Source: a virus
Virus record (IMG/VR): IMGVR_UViG_3300018891_000001
Location: 62,001 to 126,000 of that record
Length of the DNA stretch: 64,000 nt
Strand: one strand, 5' to 3'
In this document: piece after piece, positions 56,185 to 64,000 of the stretch
Position numbering within the stretch: position 1 is the stretch's first letter
Layout of the letters: each line of letters starts with the position of its first letter
The notes under the pieces: model-generated
What the model was told of the DNA's origin: nothing
Database searches by the model: none
Seen by the model: only the letters and a program-made list of their open reading frames with translations
Position numbers and translations under genes: made by a program

Positions 56185-58299
56185 ATGAGTATTCGTAAAA
56201 TGCAAGTCACTAGAAAGATTGAAGAAATCATAAAAAGTTACCTCTTTCGTGGAAGATATCCAACGTTTCAAACCATTACACATCACTTAGGACAGTGGCT
56301 TCGGGATCATCGTCCCGGAGCACCTTCCTTTCAACCATTAAAGGTCTTTCGTAAAGAAAAGTCTAGTTCGGAAAAATATAATCAGCACATTCACGCTATC
56401 TACCAAGATATTTCGGATGCATATACAGCCACCATTCAACAAACCACACAAATCATGAATGATTTTCAGTTTATTGAAACAGAGCGGCAAAAAATTCTCC
56501 ATGAACTTGCTAATATTTCAAAATCAATTGATGAAATGCTATTAATCTCTCACCACGGGGAATACCGATATTTTGATGGATATACGATCAGTTTTGAAAA
56601 TGCTTCAGACGTAAATAAAGAAAAAAGTACCGCTTTTGTAGATGTGAAAAATCGGGAAGTGACGCTTGCAGAAAACCTTAATCAGAGCAACCGAATTGTT
56701 GTCGATCCTAACAAAGTTGCGTTCCAGCCATTACAACCAATTCATAAGCACGCAGCATTAGAAAGTATTCGTCATGCATTTGATGACAATATTAATACAG
56801 CTTGGTGGCATGTCGTAAAAACCAAAGAACTAGGTGCTAATAATATTATGCGAGCAGAATTAATCGTTATGTTTGATCAATCAGAAGAAATCAACCATAT
56901 TGAGTATCTGCCACATCATGTTAAACCTGTTAATATAAAAATTGAATACACTCAAGATGGAATTGTTTTTACACCTATTCATCAGCAAGCAGAAACTGAT
57001 AAAGTAACGGGTATGAAAATTTGGAGTTTTCCACGTACTAACGCAAGAGGAGTTAAGTTCATCTTTGAAAAATCAGATTATGATGAGCGTTCCGGGGAAT
57101 GGTATCAATATTATTTTGGAGCGAAAAACATTGGATTTTTTAAGAAAAATTATCTCAGTGAAGGAGTTATGTACACGAACGTCATCGAGTTTCGGGAAAA
57201 CGTACAACAAGTGTCTTTGTTAGCGAAACATGATATTCCTTTTAATACCGAAGTGCATTACGAAATCGCTTTATACGAGCCGGAAAAGAATTTAGAAGAA
57301 CTTATCTGGCATCCGATTTCATCTTTTGATGAAACAAAACCGAAATATGCTAAAATTGTCAATTTAAATGTTAAAGAACATAAAAAGATTGAAGCCAGCA
57401 AAGCAGAAGCAACAGGTCAAATCATTAACGGCATGCAAGTATTTCGCCTCATGAAAGATAATGGGGATGGGATTATGTCAGAAATCATTTTGGATACTCA
57501 AACAGGGGAAACAAAAGAAACATTTGACATATTTCAAAATCCCAAACTTTTTCGAGGCATTAACCAGTGGAAAAGAGAAAGAACCTATGTCCCGTTTGAT
57601 GGAAGTGTGCCTTTAAATAATAAATGGGATGAGCAATATCAAAATCGTCCGGAAACCGTTCGAATAGACTATCTCCCAAAAGGAAACGAATTAAGCCTTA
57701 AACGGGAACATGGCGGTTTTGACGACAACTTTTATCGTTTCACCATATGTATTTATTCAGACGAACCACGCAGCGAACCTTTGAGTTTGTCTGTAATGAC
57801 TACTCTTCCTTCAGGAGTGCGAAAACGATTAGGTGCTTATTCTGTATATGTCAACCGACAACGATTAGCTCCCGTTAATGATGAAGTTACTATGAATTTT
57901 GTAAAGGGATGGAATGAGATTCAAATCTTATACCATTGGGGAGATATGCAAGAACGAAAAGATACTGCACGGGAAAACCTCCCCAATAAAACGATTGTAG
58001 GGAAATTCAATTTCTTAAAAGAGAAACGAGTACGTGGCGATTTAGAACACATGAAATTTGTTAATGTGCATAGTTTGTTTCATAATATCTCTCCTAATAA
58101 TCGAAACTATTTTTCTATTCATGAGCGTCAAGTGGTTCTTAATTATTTGCCGAAGAACTGTATATTTCAACTCATGTACGAAACAAGCAAACAAATTAAA
58201 CAACACCATCAAGTAATCGTTCGTGCTCATATGAAACGGGACATGAATGTCCCTCACATCACTCCGAAAATTTATCAAATTCGATTACGGGCGAAGTAG
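56185..58299 (+). CDS. Fibre protein with discoidin-like domain (paralog family)
   Basis: A 704-residue protein behind AAAGGAGC. The N-terminal ~120 residues are helical (QTTQIMNDFQFIETERQKIL). Residues ~190-330 form a discoidin-like domain (ALESIRHAFDDNINTAWWHV, ELIVMFDQSEEINHIEYLP, VNIKIEYTQDGIVFTPIHQ, RGVKFIFEKSDYDERSGEWY). Later beta domains include EVHYEIALYEPEKNLEEL, RFTICIYSDEPRSEPLSLSV and LGAYSVYVNRQRL. It shares its layout with the 47970, 50606 and 59593 genes. It ends one frame-shifted step before the next gene, which starts 9 bases later. I infer a fibre subunit. No catalytic motif. Confidence 0.7.
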   Translation: MSIRKMQVTRKIEEIIKSYLFRGRYPTFQTITHHLGQWLRDHRPGAPSFQPLKVFRKEKSSSEKYNQHIHAIYQDISDAYTATIQQTTQIMNDFQFIETERQKILHELANISKSIDEMLLISHHGEYRYFDGYTISFENASDVNKEKSTAFVDVKNREVTLAENLNQSNRIVVDPNKVAFQPLQPIHKHAALESIRHAFDDNINTAWWHVVKTKELGANNIMRAELIVMFDQSEEINHIEYLPHHVKPVNIKIEYTQDGIVFTPIHQQAETDKVTGMKIWSFPRTNARGVKFIFEKSDYDERSGEWYQYYFGAKNIGFFKKNYLSEGVMYTNVIEFRENVQQVSLLAKHDIPFNTEVHYEIALYEPEKNLEELIWHPISSFDETKPKYAKIVNLNVKEHKKIEASKAEATGQIINGMQVFRLMKDNGDGIMSEIILDTQTGETKETFDIFQNPKLFRGINQWKRERTYVPFDGSVPLNNKWDEQYQNRPETVRIDYLPKGNELSLKREHGGFDDNFYRFTICIYSDEPRSEPLSLSVMTTLPSGVRKRLGAYSVYVNRQRLAPVNDEVTMNFVKGWNEIQILYHWGDMQERKDTARENLPNKTIVGKFNFLKEKRVRGDLEHMKFVNVHSLFHNISPNNRNYFSIHERQVVLNYLPKNCIFQLMYETSKQIKQHHQVIVRAHMKRDMNVPHITPKIYQIRLRAK

Positions 58300-58307
58300 G
58301 TGAATAC

Positions 58308-59612
58308 ATGTTAAACATTACGAATGTTACATTTTATTTTGCCAATCCAAAGCAAGATGCCAATGGAAATCCCTTAATGAATCAACCTCCAGAATCTCAT
58401 ACTCTTTCATGGGAAGAAGTCGCCAATAATGCAGGTTTTTCTTTATCAACAGGTGAATCGATGTTTACAGAATTGCCAGAGCCTAACAATAAGCATGTCA
58501 TTCGAATCATTAACGGATTTTATTTTGGTACGGGCTTATGCGGGAGTCTACTGGCCATTCAATATCATTATGAAGACGGCTCAGAAGGTTGGATTGCGTC
58601 TATACGATCTCAATCTTCACACGCTCAACATTTAAACACAATTATCGGCAACTGGATAAAGGGGCTGACCTATGAGCAAATTACACAGCATCCAAACTGG
58701 AGTGGAAAGCCCTATATTGGGCATGAAAATGATTTTGTAGAAGTCGAGGTAGTACGAATTACCCCTTCTCCAGAACCAGAGCCGGATCCTGATCCTAACC
58801 CAGAACCGGAGCCAGAACCTTGTGATTTATTGCTAACACCATTGTCATTAACCATTCCTTTAGGAAGTGCAGCTACATTTGAAGTGACCCATTCTTTCAC
58901 TGAGTCCGGACAATGGATATATGATCTGACTCTACTAGTCATAGAGAAAAACAGTCAACGCCTTGTTGTCCAGCCTCAAGCATTAGGCTCTTATTCAATT
59001 CAATACACTGTAAAACATTGCAATGCCTCGGCACTTTTAACGGTAATAGAACCGGATTCGAATCCAGGAAATGAAACAGACCCTGTAGAGCCGCCTCCAC
59101 CGCCATTGCCAAATACGCCACCTGATCCTATTGAAACATCGGATTGGGTGATTAAACTGGTGGATGCGTCCAAACCGATTCCACCTCTTTATAAACTTCC
59201 GAATATCATGAAGAGGAATGCCCGGTATCGGGGACATCGTGAATCTGAAAAATTTCTCAGCGACCACCAAGAACAAATCTATGAAATCCGACAAATCTAT
59301 AAAGATTTATCATCTCTTGAGCAAATGAAAGACGTTACAGTCCGTTCTTGGTTTTACGGCGTAGAAACCGGGAGTATTTCTATGAAATTAGAAGAAAATG
59401 ACAAGGAAACGAAAAAAAGACAGGAAGACTTTACCGACAAGGGCATTGACAGTATAAGAGCTTTTACTAACGATGTGATACAATTAAGTGGGAACTCTTT
59501 TGAAGAACGTATTGTAGGTATCTATGGATTAAGACAAAAAATGCGGGAATTAGATGAAAGAATTGCAGAAGCCGAAAGGAGATACAGGGAATATGAGAAT
59601 GCCTACAAGTAA
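58308..59612 (+). CDS. Fibre protein with acidic Pro linkers and coiled-coil end
   Basis: A 434-residue protein with AGGTGAAT before the ATG. The N-terminal ~150 residues are a small alpha/beta domain (FTELPEPNNKHVIRIINGFY). A Pro/Glu/Asp linker (PSPEPEPDPDPNPEPEPEP) follows near residue 155, then an Ig-like domain (LLTPLSLTIPLGSAATFEV, IQYTVKHCNASALLTVIEP), then a Pro-rich linker. A long coiled coil ends the protein (RQIYKDLSSLEQMKDVTVRS, RQKMRELDERIAEAERRY). The coiled-coil end overlaps the start of the next gene, so both are translated together. It probably acts as a rod or spacer between fibres. Family unknown. Confidence 0.65.
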   Translation: MLNITNVTFYFANPKQDANGNPLMNQPPESHTLSWEEVANNAGFSLSTGESMFTELPEPNNKHVIRIINGFYFGTGLCGSLLAIQYHYEDGSEGWIASIRSQSSHAQHLNTIIGNWIKGLTYEQITQHPNWSGKPYIGHENDFVEVEVVRITPSPEPEPDPDPNPEPEPEPCDLLLTPLSLTIPLGSAATFEVTHSFTESGQWIYDLTLLVIEKNSQRLVVQPQALGSYSIQYTVKHCNASALLTVIEPDSNPGNETDPVEPPPPPLPNTPPDPIETSDWVIKLVDASKPIPPLYKLPNIMKRNARYRGHRESEKFLSDHQEQIYEIRQIYKDLSSLEQMKDVTVRSWFYGVETGSISMKLEENDKETKKRQEDFTDKGIDSIRAFTNDVIQLSGNSFEERIVGIYGLRQKMRELDERIAEAERRYREYENAYK

Positions 59613-60843
59613 AGGTGGTGGGGCACGATTTCGTGGTCCCACTTCTTCGCATGAATATAACATGAATGAAGATCAAAAATATCTGGAACTTATAGAATTG
59701 TATCAACAAGCTAATGCTACACAACTCAATCTAAAAGAGGCACATCAAATTGTACTTATTGAAAATGCTGCTTTACATGATTACGTTAAAATGTTAGAAG
59801 ACCGAGTAGCACATCTAGAATCTCAACTCGACTCTTTAGGAGGAGCTTCTTGGATGAACGGTCATTTTTTTAAAACATCCTTTGTACAAGATATGACAAC
59901 CCGATATCCAAAAGATTTTCAAGATCAGCAAGTATCTATTCCTCGATGCCAAGTTGATTTGCAGCATCGTTACGTAACTATTCCTCAAATCCATCAGATA
60001 CCAAAAACACATATCGTGGATGATAAAGGAAATCACATTATCCCCTCGCAGCTAAAAATCAAAGTAGGACGAAGCAACACTAAAGGAACGGTTTCTGAAA
60101 ATGATATTCTAAATGCTTTTAATGGGGATCCTTTATCATTCTGGCGAAGAAGTGTTACATACGATTCTTTATCTGATGTTCCTAAAGATGGCGAAGATGT
60201 CATAATCGAAATCGAACTCCCAAGCCATCTTGTAAATAATTTAAATGTCAATACAATCGTGATACATCCACATCCAGAACGAGGAATCCAGATTAAGAAT
60301 ATTGAAATCCATTACAATAATGGGTGGCAAACAATCAAGGGATTTAAGCAAGAGGACATTACAAGTGTTCGTGGTGATGACCATTCGCCAAGAAGAAAGT
60401 GGTACTTTCCAAGCGTTCCAGTTCAGAAGGTGCGAATCACATTGATTCAAAAGCATCCGGTGAACATTGGGGGTAAAACTGTATTCATTTTAGGAGCCCA
60501 GGAAATAGGAATTTATTTATCAATGTTTGAGCCGAGTGGAGGAATGATTCTCACTCCATTTGAGATGGATGGTATCTACAATATTGAATCTGTAGAACAT
60601 GTATTTTTAAACCGAAAAGCGTTGAGTTATCCAGAGAATATGGACTACATGTTAAATGGAAATATCTTTGAATATGAATTATACGCAGAGGAACCTGATC
60701 TTACTTTGCGTCCGATTACTCGTTCTGAATGGACAAGTCAAACAGCTCGACGCATATGGGTAAAAACACATTTATATCCAGATCCTCACAATGGAGTAAA
60801 TCCTTGCCTTCATGCCGTGCGATTACACTACACCAAGGAATAA
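59593..60843 (+). CDS. Last fibre gene of the discoidin-like paralog family
   Basis: A 416-residue protein that overlaps the end of the previous gene by 20 bases. I chose ATG 59593 (MRMPTSKGGG) because AAAGGAG lies 11 bases upstream; ATG 59599 is also possible. The N terminus is Gly/Arg-rich, then a coiled coil (KMLEDRVAHLESQLDSLGG). Residues ~150-310 form the discoidin-like domain of this family (ENDILNAFNGDPLSFWRRSV, DVIIEIELPSHLVNNLNVN, RKWYFPSVPVQKVRITLIQK). The C-terminal ~100 residues are a beta domain (GMILTPFEMDGIYNIESVEH). I infer the distal or smallest member of the fibre complex. It is the last large structural gene. Confidence 0.7.
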   Translation: MRMPTSKGGGARFRGPTSSHEYNMNEDQKYLELIELYQQANATQLNLKEAHQIVLIENAALHDYVKMLEDRVAHLESQLDSLGGASWMNGHFFKTSFVQDMTTRYPKDFQDQQVSIPRCQVDLQHRYVTIPQIHQIPKTHIVDDKGNHIIPSQLKIKVGRSNTKGTVSENDILNAFNGDPLSFWRRSVTYDSLSDVPKDGEDVIIEIELPSHLVNNLNVNTIVIHPHPERGIQIKNIEIHYNNGWQTIKGFKQEDITSVRGDDHSPRRKWYFPSVPVQKVRITLIQKHPVNIGGKTVFILGAQEIGIYLSMFEPSGGMILTPFEMDGIYNIESVEHVFLNRKALSYPENMDYMLNGNIFEYELYAEEPDLTLRPITRSEWTSQTARRIWVKTHLYPDPHNGVNPCLHAVRLHYTKE

Positions 60844-60861
60844 TGTAAGGAGGCAAGCAAT

Positions 60862-61251
60862 ATGGCAAACTTTTATCAAAAAGAAATTGATATCGACTCC
60901 CTTATTCGTCGTCAAGATGAACTAGAACGTGAGATTAGTAAACTCAAAGAAATGTACAAAGACATGAAAGAACATAATGACCAATCGATCGGGCGAATCA
61001 ACCAGCGAATTGATGAATTAGAAGAAGAAGTCGCTGAAGTTCGTCAAACACTAAATGAATTAAAAGTATCACTTGATGTGATTCAAACAGGAGTCAATAC
61101 CGTACAACAACATGTCAGCGATATTAATGCCAAACAAGATGTGGCCATCACCGCTCAAGATAAATTTATTGAGCAACTGTGGAAAGCATTCTTTGCTTTA
61201 CTTGGTGTCATTACTGCCGCAGGAGCAGGTATCGTAACATTACTAAAGTAA
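60862..61251 (+). CDS. XhlA-like coiled-coil protein with C-terminal membrane anchor
   Basis: A 129-residue protein with AAGGAGGCAAG. The first ~95 residues form a long heptad coiled coil (IRRQDELEREISKLKEMYK, RIDELEEEVAEVRQTLNEL). The last ~25 residues are one hydrophobic helix (LWKAFFALLGVITAAGAGIV) ending TLLK. This layout fits the hemolysin XhlA family, which helps holins in some Bacillus phages (for example PBSX), although it is longer than the usual ~90 residues. It lies at the end of the structural run and just before a terminator, as lysis genes often do. No endolysin is next to it, so a role as a membrane-anchored tail or fibre accessory remains possible. Confidence 0.65.
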   Translation: MANFYQKEIDIDSLIRRQDELEREISKLKEMYKDMKEHNDQSIGRINQRIDELEEEVAEVRQTLNELKVSLDVIQTGVNTVQQHVSDINAKQDVAITAQDKFIEQLWKAFFALLGVITAAGAGIVTLLK

Positions 61252-61260
61252 AAAATTAAG

Positions 61261-61306
61261 AAAAATGCAGAATTCTTGCGTAAATACAAGAAATTCTGCA
61301 TTTTTT
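61261..61306 (+). terminator. Strong intrinsic terminator ending the structural run
   Basis: AAAAATGCAGAATTCTTG pairs with CAAGAAATTCTGCATTTTT (one bulged base) around CGTAAATA, followed by TTTTTT. The A-run on the left may make it work on both strands. It separates the structural genes from the DNA-metabolism genes. Confidence 0.85.
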
Positions 61307-61308
61307 CA

Positions 61309-61337
61309 TTGACAATACTTGTGCATAGAAATATATC
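61309..61337 (+). promoter_or_regulatory. Sigma-A type promoter for the DNA-metabolism genes
   Basis: TTGACA (61309-61314), 17 bases, TATATC (61332-61337), directly behind a terminator and 79 bases before the Rad52-like gene. A TATAAT at 61347-61352 is an alternative -10. The palindromic element begins at 61353, close to the expected transcript start. Confidence 0.6.
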
Positions 61338-61352
61338 ATGTTAGAATATAAT

Positions 61353-61366
61353 TGTAATGCATTACA
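61353..61366. promoter_or_regulatory. Perfect palindrome TGTAATGCATTACA (operator-like)
   Basis: A full 14-base palindrome right after the candidate promoter; a half-like copy (ATACATTACAAC) follows at about 61373. Its place at or just past the transcript start suits a repressor or activator site. Unlike the other intergenic copies, it lacks the TGATAA tail, as does the copy at 12826. Confidence 0.6.
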
Positions 61367-61415
61367 ATAGATATACATTACAACTTATGCAATCAAAAAA
61401 AGGAGGTATAAAACG

Positions 61416-62639
61416 ATGCATAAATTGACAGCCGAAGAAATGAAAACGGTCAAAGAGCGTTTAAAAGAATGTAAGCCAGAATGGTTAGAGAAAAATGCAA
61501 AAGGACAAGATTCATTAGGCGTGTGGACAGTTCAACAAATCTTAGACCATGCCACAGAAGGAATTACAACATGGGATTTTAAACCTATAAAAGAATGGCG
61601 AGAAGAAGTACATAAATTTGATAAACAACGAAATCAATGGGTGTTTGATGGATATGTTTATCATGTTCGAGGAACACTGACCATTCACGGGATCGGTAGC
61701 CGTTCGCAATACGGAAGTAAGGTTGCCGTAGGGGGAAAAGATAATCAAAATTCATCTTATAAATCTGCAGCGAGTGATTGTTTAAAGAAATGCGCTTCTT
61801 TGTTTGGTGTAGGTTCAAGTATTTATTCAAGGATTAAAATTGATTTTGATGATCAGGATCAATACCATTACTTGCAAAACCACTCAAATTATCATGTTGG
61901 CTCCATGCAAGCAAATATGTCAGGAATGCAACAAGCAATGCATACAGACACCCTTGTTCAGCAAGGAGAATGGATCTGGGACTCACAAAGAAATCAGTGG
62001 GTGCATCAAAATGAATACTATGCGTCTTCTCCTACAACACTCAATGGAGGTTATCCCAGTCAATCCAACGTAGCATCACAGCAAAATTGGTATGAGCAAA
62101 CTATGAAGCAATTTGACCCGCAAGGGTATCAGCAAATAAGGCAAGAAGAACAAAAAATGCAAGAAGCAATGCAATTTGCCGACCAAAACTTTCAAAATTC
62201 TCAAATAGATTTTCCGTTTGAAAATACACCAAATACAGAAACACCTAAGTCATCACAAGAATTTCAAGCTATCCCACAGGGAAATATAGAGGCACAACCA
62301 CAACCAGAAGCACAGCAACAAAACTTTCAAGCGATTCAATACGGTGTACCTGTAGATTCGAAAGAGCAAATTCAAGAACCATCCAAAGAATCTGCTTCGT
62401 CTGCTAGAAATGAAAACCCATTAGAACATGTAGTACCTAATAATCCGTGGGATACACCTGAAAATCGGGAGCAAATCGAAATCTTTCGTCAGCATAAAGA
62501 ACGATTAGGCATTAAACAAGATAGTCAATTGCTACCGTATGTGCGAGATTATTTTAAAGATGAAAAAGCAACAATTGCAAGCATTACTCCTGAAACATTG
62601 AAAGGATTTAACACATATTTAGAAAACATTCATGTATAA
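61416..62639 (+). CDS. Rad52/Rad22-type single-strand annealing protein
   Basis: This 407-residue protein starts behind AAAGGAGGT. The N-terminal ~140 residues match Rad52-like annealing proteins: LKECKPEWLEKNAKGQD, a beta region VYHVRGTLTIHGIGSRSQYG, and the hallmark YKSAASDCLKKCASLFGVG (from residue 115). These proteins form rings that pair complementary single strands during phage recombination and replication. The C-terminal ~270 residues are Gln/Asn-rich and low in order (QQAMHTDTLVQQGEWIWDSQ, EAQPQPEAQQQNFQAIQY), probably a tail that binds partners such as SSB. The last ~60 residues look folded (IKQDSQLLPYVRDYFKDEKA). It opens a new module after a terminator and promoter. Confidence 0.87.
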   Translation: MHKLTAEEMKTVKERLKECKPEWLEKNAKGQDSLGVWTVQQILDHATEGITTWDFKPIKEWREEVHKFDKQRNQWVFDGYVYHVRGTLTIHGIGSRSQYGSKVAVGGKDNQNSSYKSAASDCLKKCASLFGVGSSIYSRIKIDFDDQDQYHYLQNHSNYHVGSMQANMSGMQQAMHTDTLVQQGEWIWDSQRNQWVHQNEYYASSPTTLNGGYPSQSNVASQQNWYEQTMKQFDPQGYQQIRQEEQKMQEAMQFADQNFQNSQIDFPFENTPNTETPKSSQEFQAIPQGNIEAQPQPEAQQQNFQAIQYGVPVDSKEQIQEPSKESASSARNENPLEHVVPNNPWDTPENREQIEIFRQHKERLGIKQDSQLLPYVRDYFKDEKATIASITPETLKGFNTYLENIHV

Positions 62640-62651
62640 GGGTGAGGAAAC

Positions 62652-63335
62652 ATGGGAAGTGTGGAAGAATTAGCCCACTACTTTGTTTACGAAATTACAA
62701 AAGCCAGAATCGGAATTGAAGGCCGATTGCAAAGTGCCTATCATGCCATTACGAAATTATTGGAAAAAGGATGGACACTACAAGAAATTAAAGAAGAGCT
62801 TGATCAATTTGCACGAGATTATCCGCAAATTATCCTTAATGTCTATCACGTAGAAGAAATCATGGCGAAGAAAGAACCACCCAACAATTTACTTCAAGCA
62901 GATATCTTTTATTATCACAATATATTAAGGGAAGTATCGCCTCCTGTAAAAATTGCAAAGGATCCAAAAACCGGTCAATTAATTCGCCAATCGCATCCGT
63001 TCTTTCTTGAAATGAAGAGACGGTTTACTATGAAGGATTTGCTGAATTATTGGTATGAGCAAATGGATATTGCACCAAGCGAGCATCTAATTCGTCAAGA
63101 TGAAGGAAAATTCAAGTATATGCTTTCCAATTATACACTTGATGAAATTTTATTTGCCATCGATGTTGCTAAAACCATCCGGAAAGAACAGCAATTACGA
63201 CCGCTTCGTAATGCTTTCGATCTTGAAAAATATATAGAAGACGCACGTGAGTTTATTCGTGCCAAAGAAAATATTCATCGGCTGCAGGGGATCAATCGTG
63301 AATTCAAACGACATGACACAAACTGCTACCACTAA
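62652..63335 (+). CDS. Helical protein of DNA-metabolism module, unknown
   Basis: A 227-residue, mostly helical, charged protein with GGGTGAGG before the ATG. It lies 12 bases after the Rad52-like gene and overlaps the primase gene by 23 bases, so expression is coupled. Blocks include LLEKGWTLQEIKEELDQFA, MKDLLNYWYEQMDIAPSEHL and YTLDEILFAIDVAKTIRKEQ. No Walker, zinc or nuclease motif is seen. Position next to an annealing protein and a primase suggests a role in replication, such as a loader or primase partner. That is inference only; I recognise no family. Confidence 0.65.
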   Translation: MGSVEELAHYFVYEITKARIGIEGRLQSAYHAITKLLEKGWTLQEIKEELDQFARDYPQIILNVYHVEEIMAKKEPPNNLLQADIFYYHNILREVSPPVKIAKDPKTGQLIRQSHPFFLEMKRRFTMKDLLNYWYEQMDIAPSEHLIRQDEGKFKYMLSNYTLDEILFAIDVAKTIRKEQQLRPLRNAFDLEKYIEDAREFIRAKENIHRLQGINREFKRHDTNCYH

Positions 63336-64000
63336 TGCTGTGTGGGTAGAATGTGGAGCTGACTTAATCGGTCAGAAAATCCCCTTTACTCGAAAGCATT
63401 ATATGTTTCCGGAATATACGTGGCAATTTCGACAGGCTTACAACAATCAAGGGGTTTATCAAACAGCCATGCAATACATTAACCCTATATGGTATCAAGA
63501 TCATAAAGGAAAATGGCTGATTAATGCTGCCGAGAGTTTAAAGTGGGGCGACTTTTACTTAGACTTTGATACAGTTATTGAAAGTGAAACAGACTATCAG
63601 AAATTAAAAGAAGATGTTCGTATTGCTTTACGATACATTACAGTCATTATGAGTATTGACATTAATCAAGTTCGTTTCTTTTATTCGGGGGGCAAGGGAA
63701 TCCACCTTACCATTCCAGCAATCACTTTAGGACTAGAACCTCATGTGGCTTTAAATCAAATCTATAAAATGATTGCCGAAGATATCAAAACATACTGCAA
63801 ACACAACACATTGGATACTAAAGTATACGATGATAAACGAATGTTTCGGATGGTCAACTCATGGCATATAAAAGGAAAAGCATATAAAATTCCGATTACT
63901 TACGAGGAATTTATTCGTTTGTCATATGCAGAAATTCATCAACTAGCCCAACAACCAAGAACTATTACGGTTGCTGATCCCATTCCCTCAAACCGGGCTC
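63313..64000 (+). CDS. Archaeo-eukaryotic-type primase (AEP), cut by window end
   Basis: This reading frame opens at ATG 63313 (MTQTATTNAV), inside the 3' end of the previous gene, and runs off the window (229 codons visible). AEP motifs are present in order: the metal-binding D84-F-D86 in FYLDFDTV, the nucleotide-binding SGGKGIHL (S125 to H131), and YDDKRMFRMVNSWHIKGKAY followed by KIPI, the 'r.fR..nS...k...yKipl' block of phage and plasmid primases. AEP enzymes make primers on single-stranded DNA, and some are fused to helicases. Such a fusion could lie beyond the window. GAATTCAAACGAC upstream has no strong ribosome site, which suits translational coupling. Confidence 0.82.
   Translation, partial: MTQTATTNAVWVECGADLIGQKIPFTRKHYMFPEYTWQFRQAYNNQGVYQTAMQYINPIWYQDHKGKWLINAAESLKWGDFYLDFDTVIESETDYQKLKEDVRIALRYITVIMSIDINQVRFFYSGGKGIHLTIPAITLGLEPHVALNQIYKMIAEDIKTYCKHNTLDTKVYDDKRMFRMVNSWHIKGKAYKIPITYEEFIRLSYAEIHQLAQQPRTITVADPIPSNRA

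Noticed and set aside
1-64000. tRNA genes and integration (att) sites
   Set aside because: I saw no cloverleaf-like sequence with the T-loop GTTCRANNC pattern, no integrase and no attachment-type repeats; reading by eye could miss a diverged tRNA.

Overview
This 64 kb window is part of the genome of a large, contractile-tailed (myovirus-type) bacteriophage. The host is probably a low-GC Gram-positive bacterium (Bacillota). The reasons are strong AAGGAGG-type ribosome binding sites before almost every gene, AT-rich sequence, ATG/GTG starts, and a tail hub carrying peptidoglycan-cutting domains. Every gene I support lies on the + strand, in tightly packed and often overlapping order. I cannot name the species. 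A giant phage such as Bacillus phage 0305phi8-36 comes to mind from memory, but I could not test this.

Layout. (1) 2-6184: one very large gene (at least 1658 codons visible, 5' end outside the window), interrupted by a group I intron (3134-4339) that carries a LAGLIDADG homing endonuclease. (2) 6200-13105: a 2301-residue protein with a DnaQ-like DEDDh exonuclease domain near its N terminus and, further on, the two signature regions of double-psi-beta-barrel RNA polymerases: a GEKM motif resembling beta, and an RYPTFH plus NADSDGD pair resembling beta'. This is the most exciting item in the window: a probable single-chain RNA polymerase, likely packaged in the virion and ejected, as in crAss-like phages and Thermus phage P23-45, here joined to an exonuclease. 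(3) 13117-21679: baseplate module, with a gpD/gp27-like hub fused to lysozyme and M15-peptidase domains, an OB-fold spike-like protein, an unknown, a gp25-like wedge protein and a J-like wedge protein.

(4) 21804-35211: accessory receptor-binding region. It contains mosaic, partly duplicated fibre cassettes with discoidin (F5/8C), DNRLRE, DUF6273-like, RCC1 propeller and FN3 modules, plus a small papain-like (YiiX/NlpC-P60-type) protein. (5) 35318-60843: very large baseplate or fibre proteins of up to 1854 residues with ConA-like, PA14, thrombospondin type 3, Ig-like and discoidin-like domains. (6) 60862-61251: a coiled-coil protein with a C-terminal membrane anchor (XhlA-like), ending the structural run at a strong terminator. 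(7) 61416-64000: start of a DNA-metabolism module, with a Rad52-type single-strand annealing protein, an unknown helical protein and an archaeo-eukaryotic-type primase cut by the window end.

A palindromic element, consensus TGTAATGCATTACA often followed by TGATAA, occurs six times. Five copies lie in gaps in front of genes, two of them directly behind terminators. One exact copy lies inside the 3' end of the polymerase gene, upstream of the hub. It is the best candidate for the phage's own promoter or operator signal. No stretch over 300 bases lacks a gene once the intron is counted; the longest gaps (about 125-165 bases) hold these signals.
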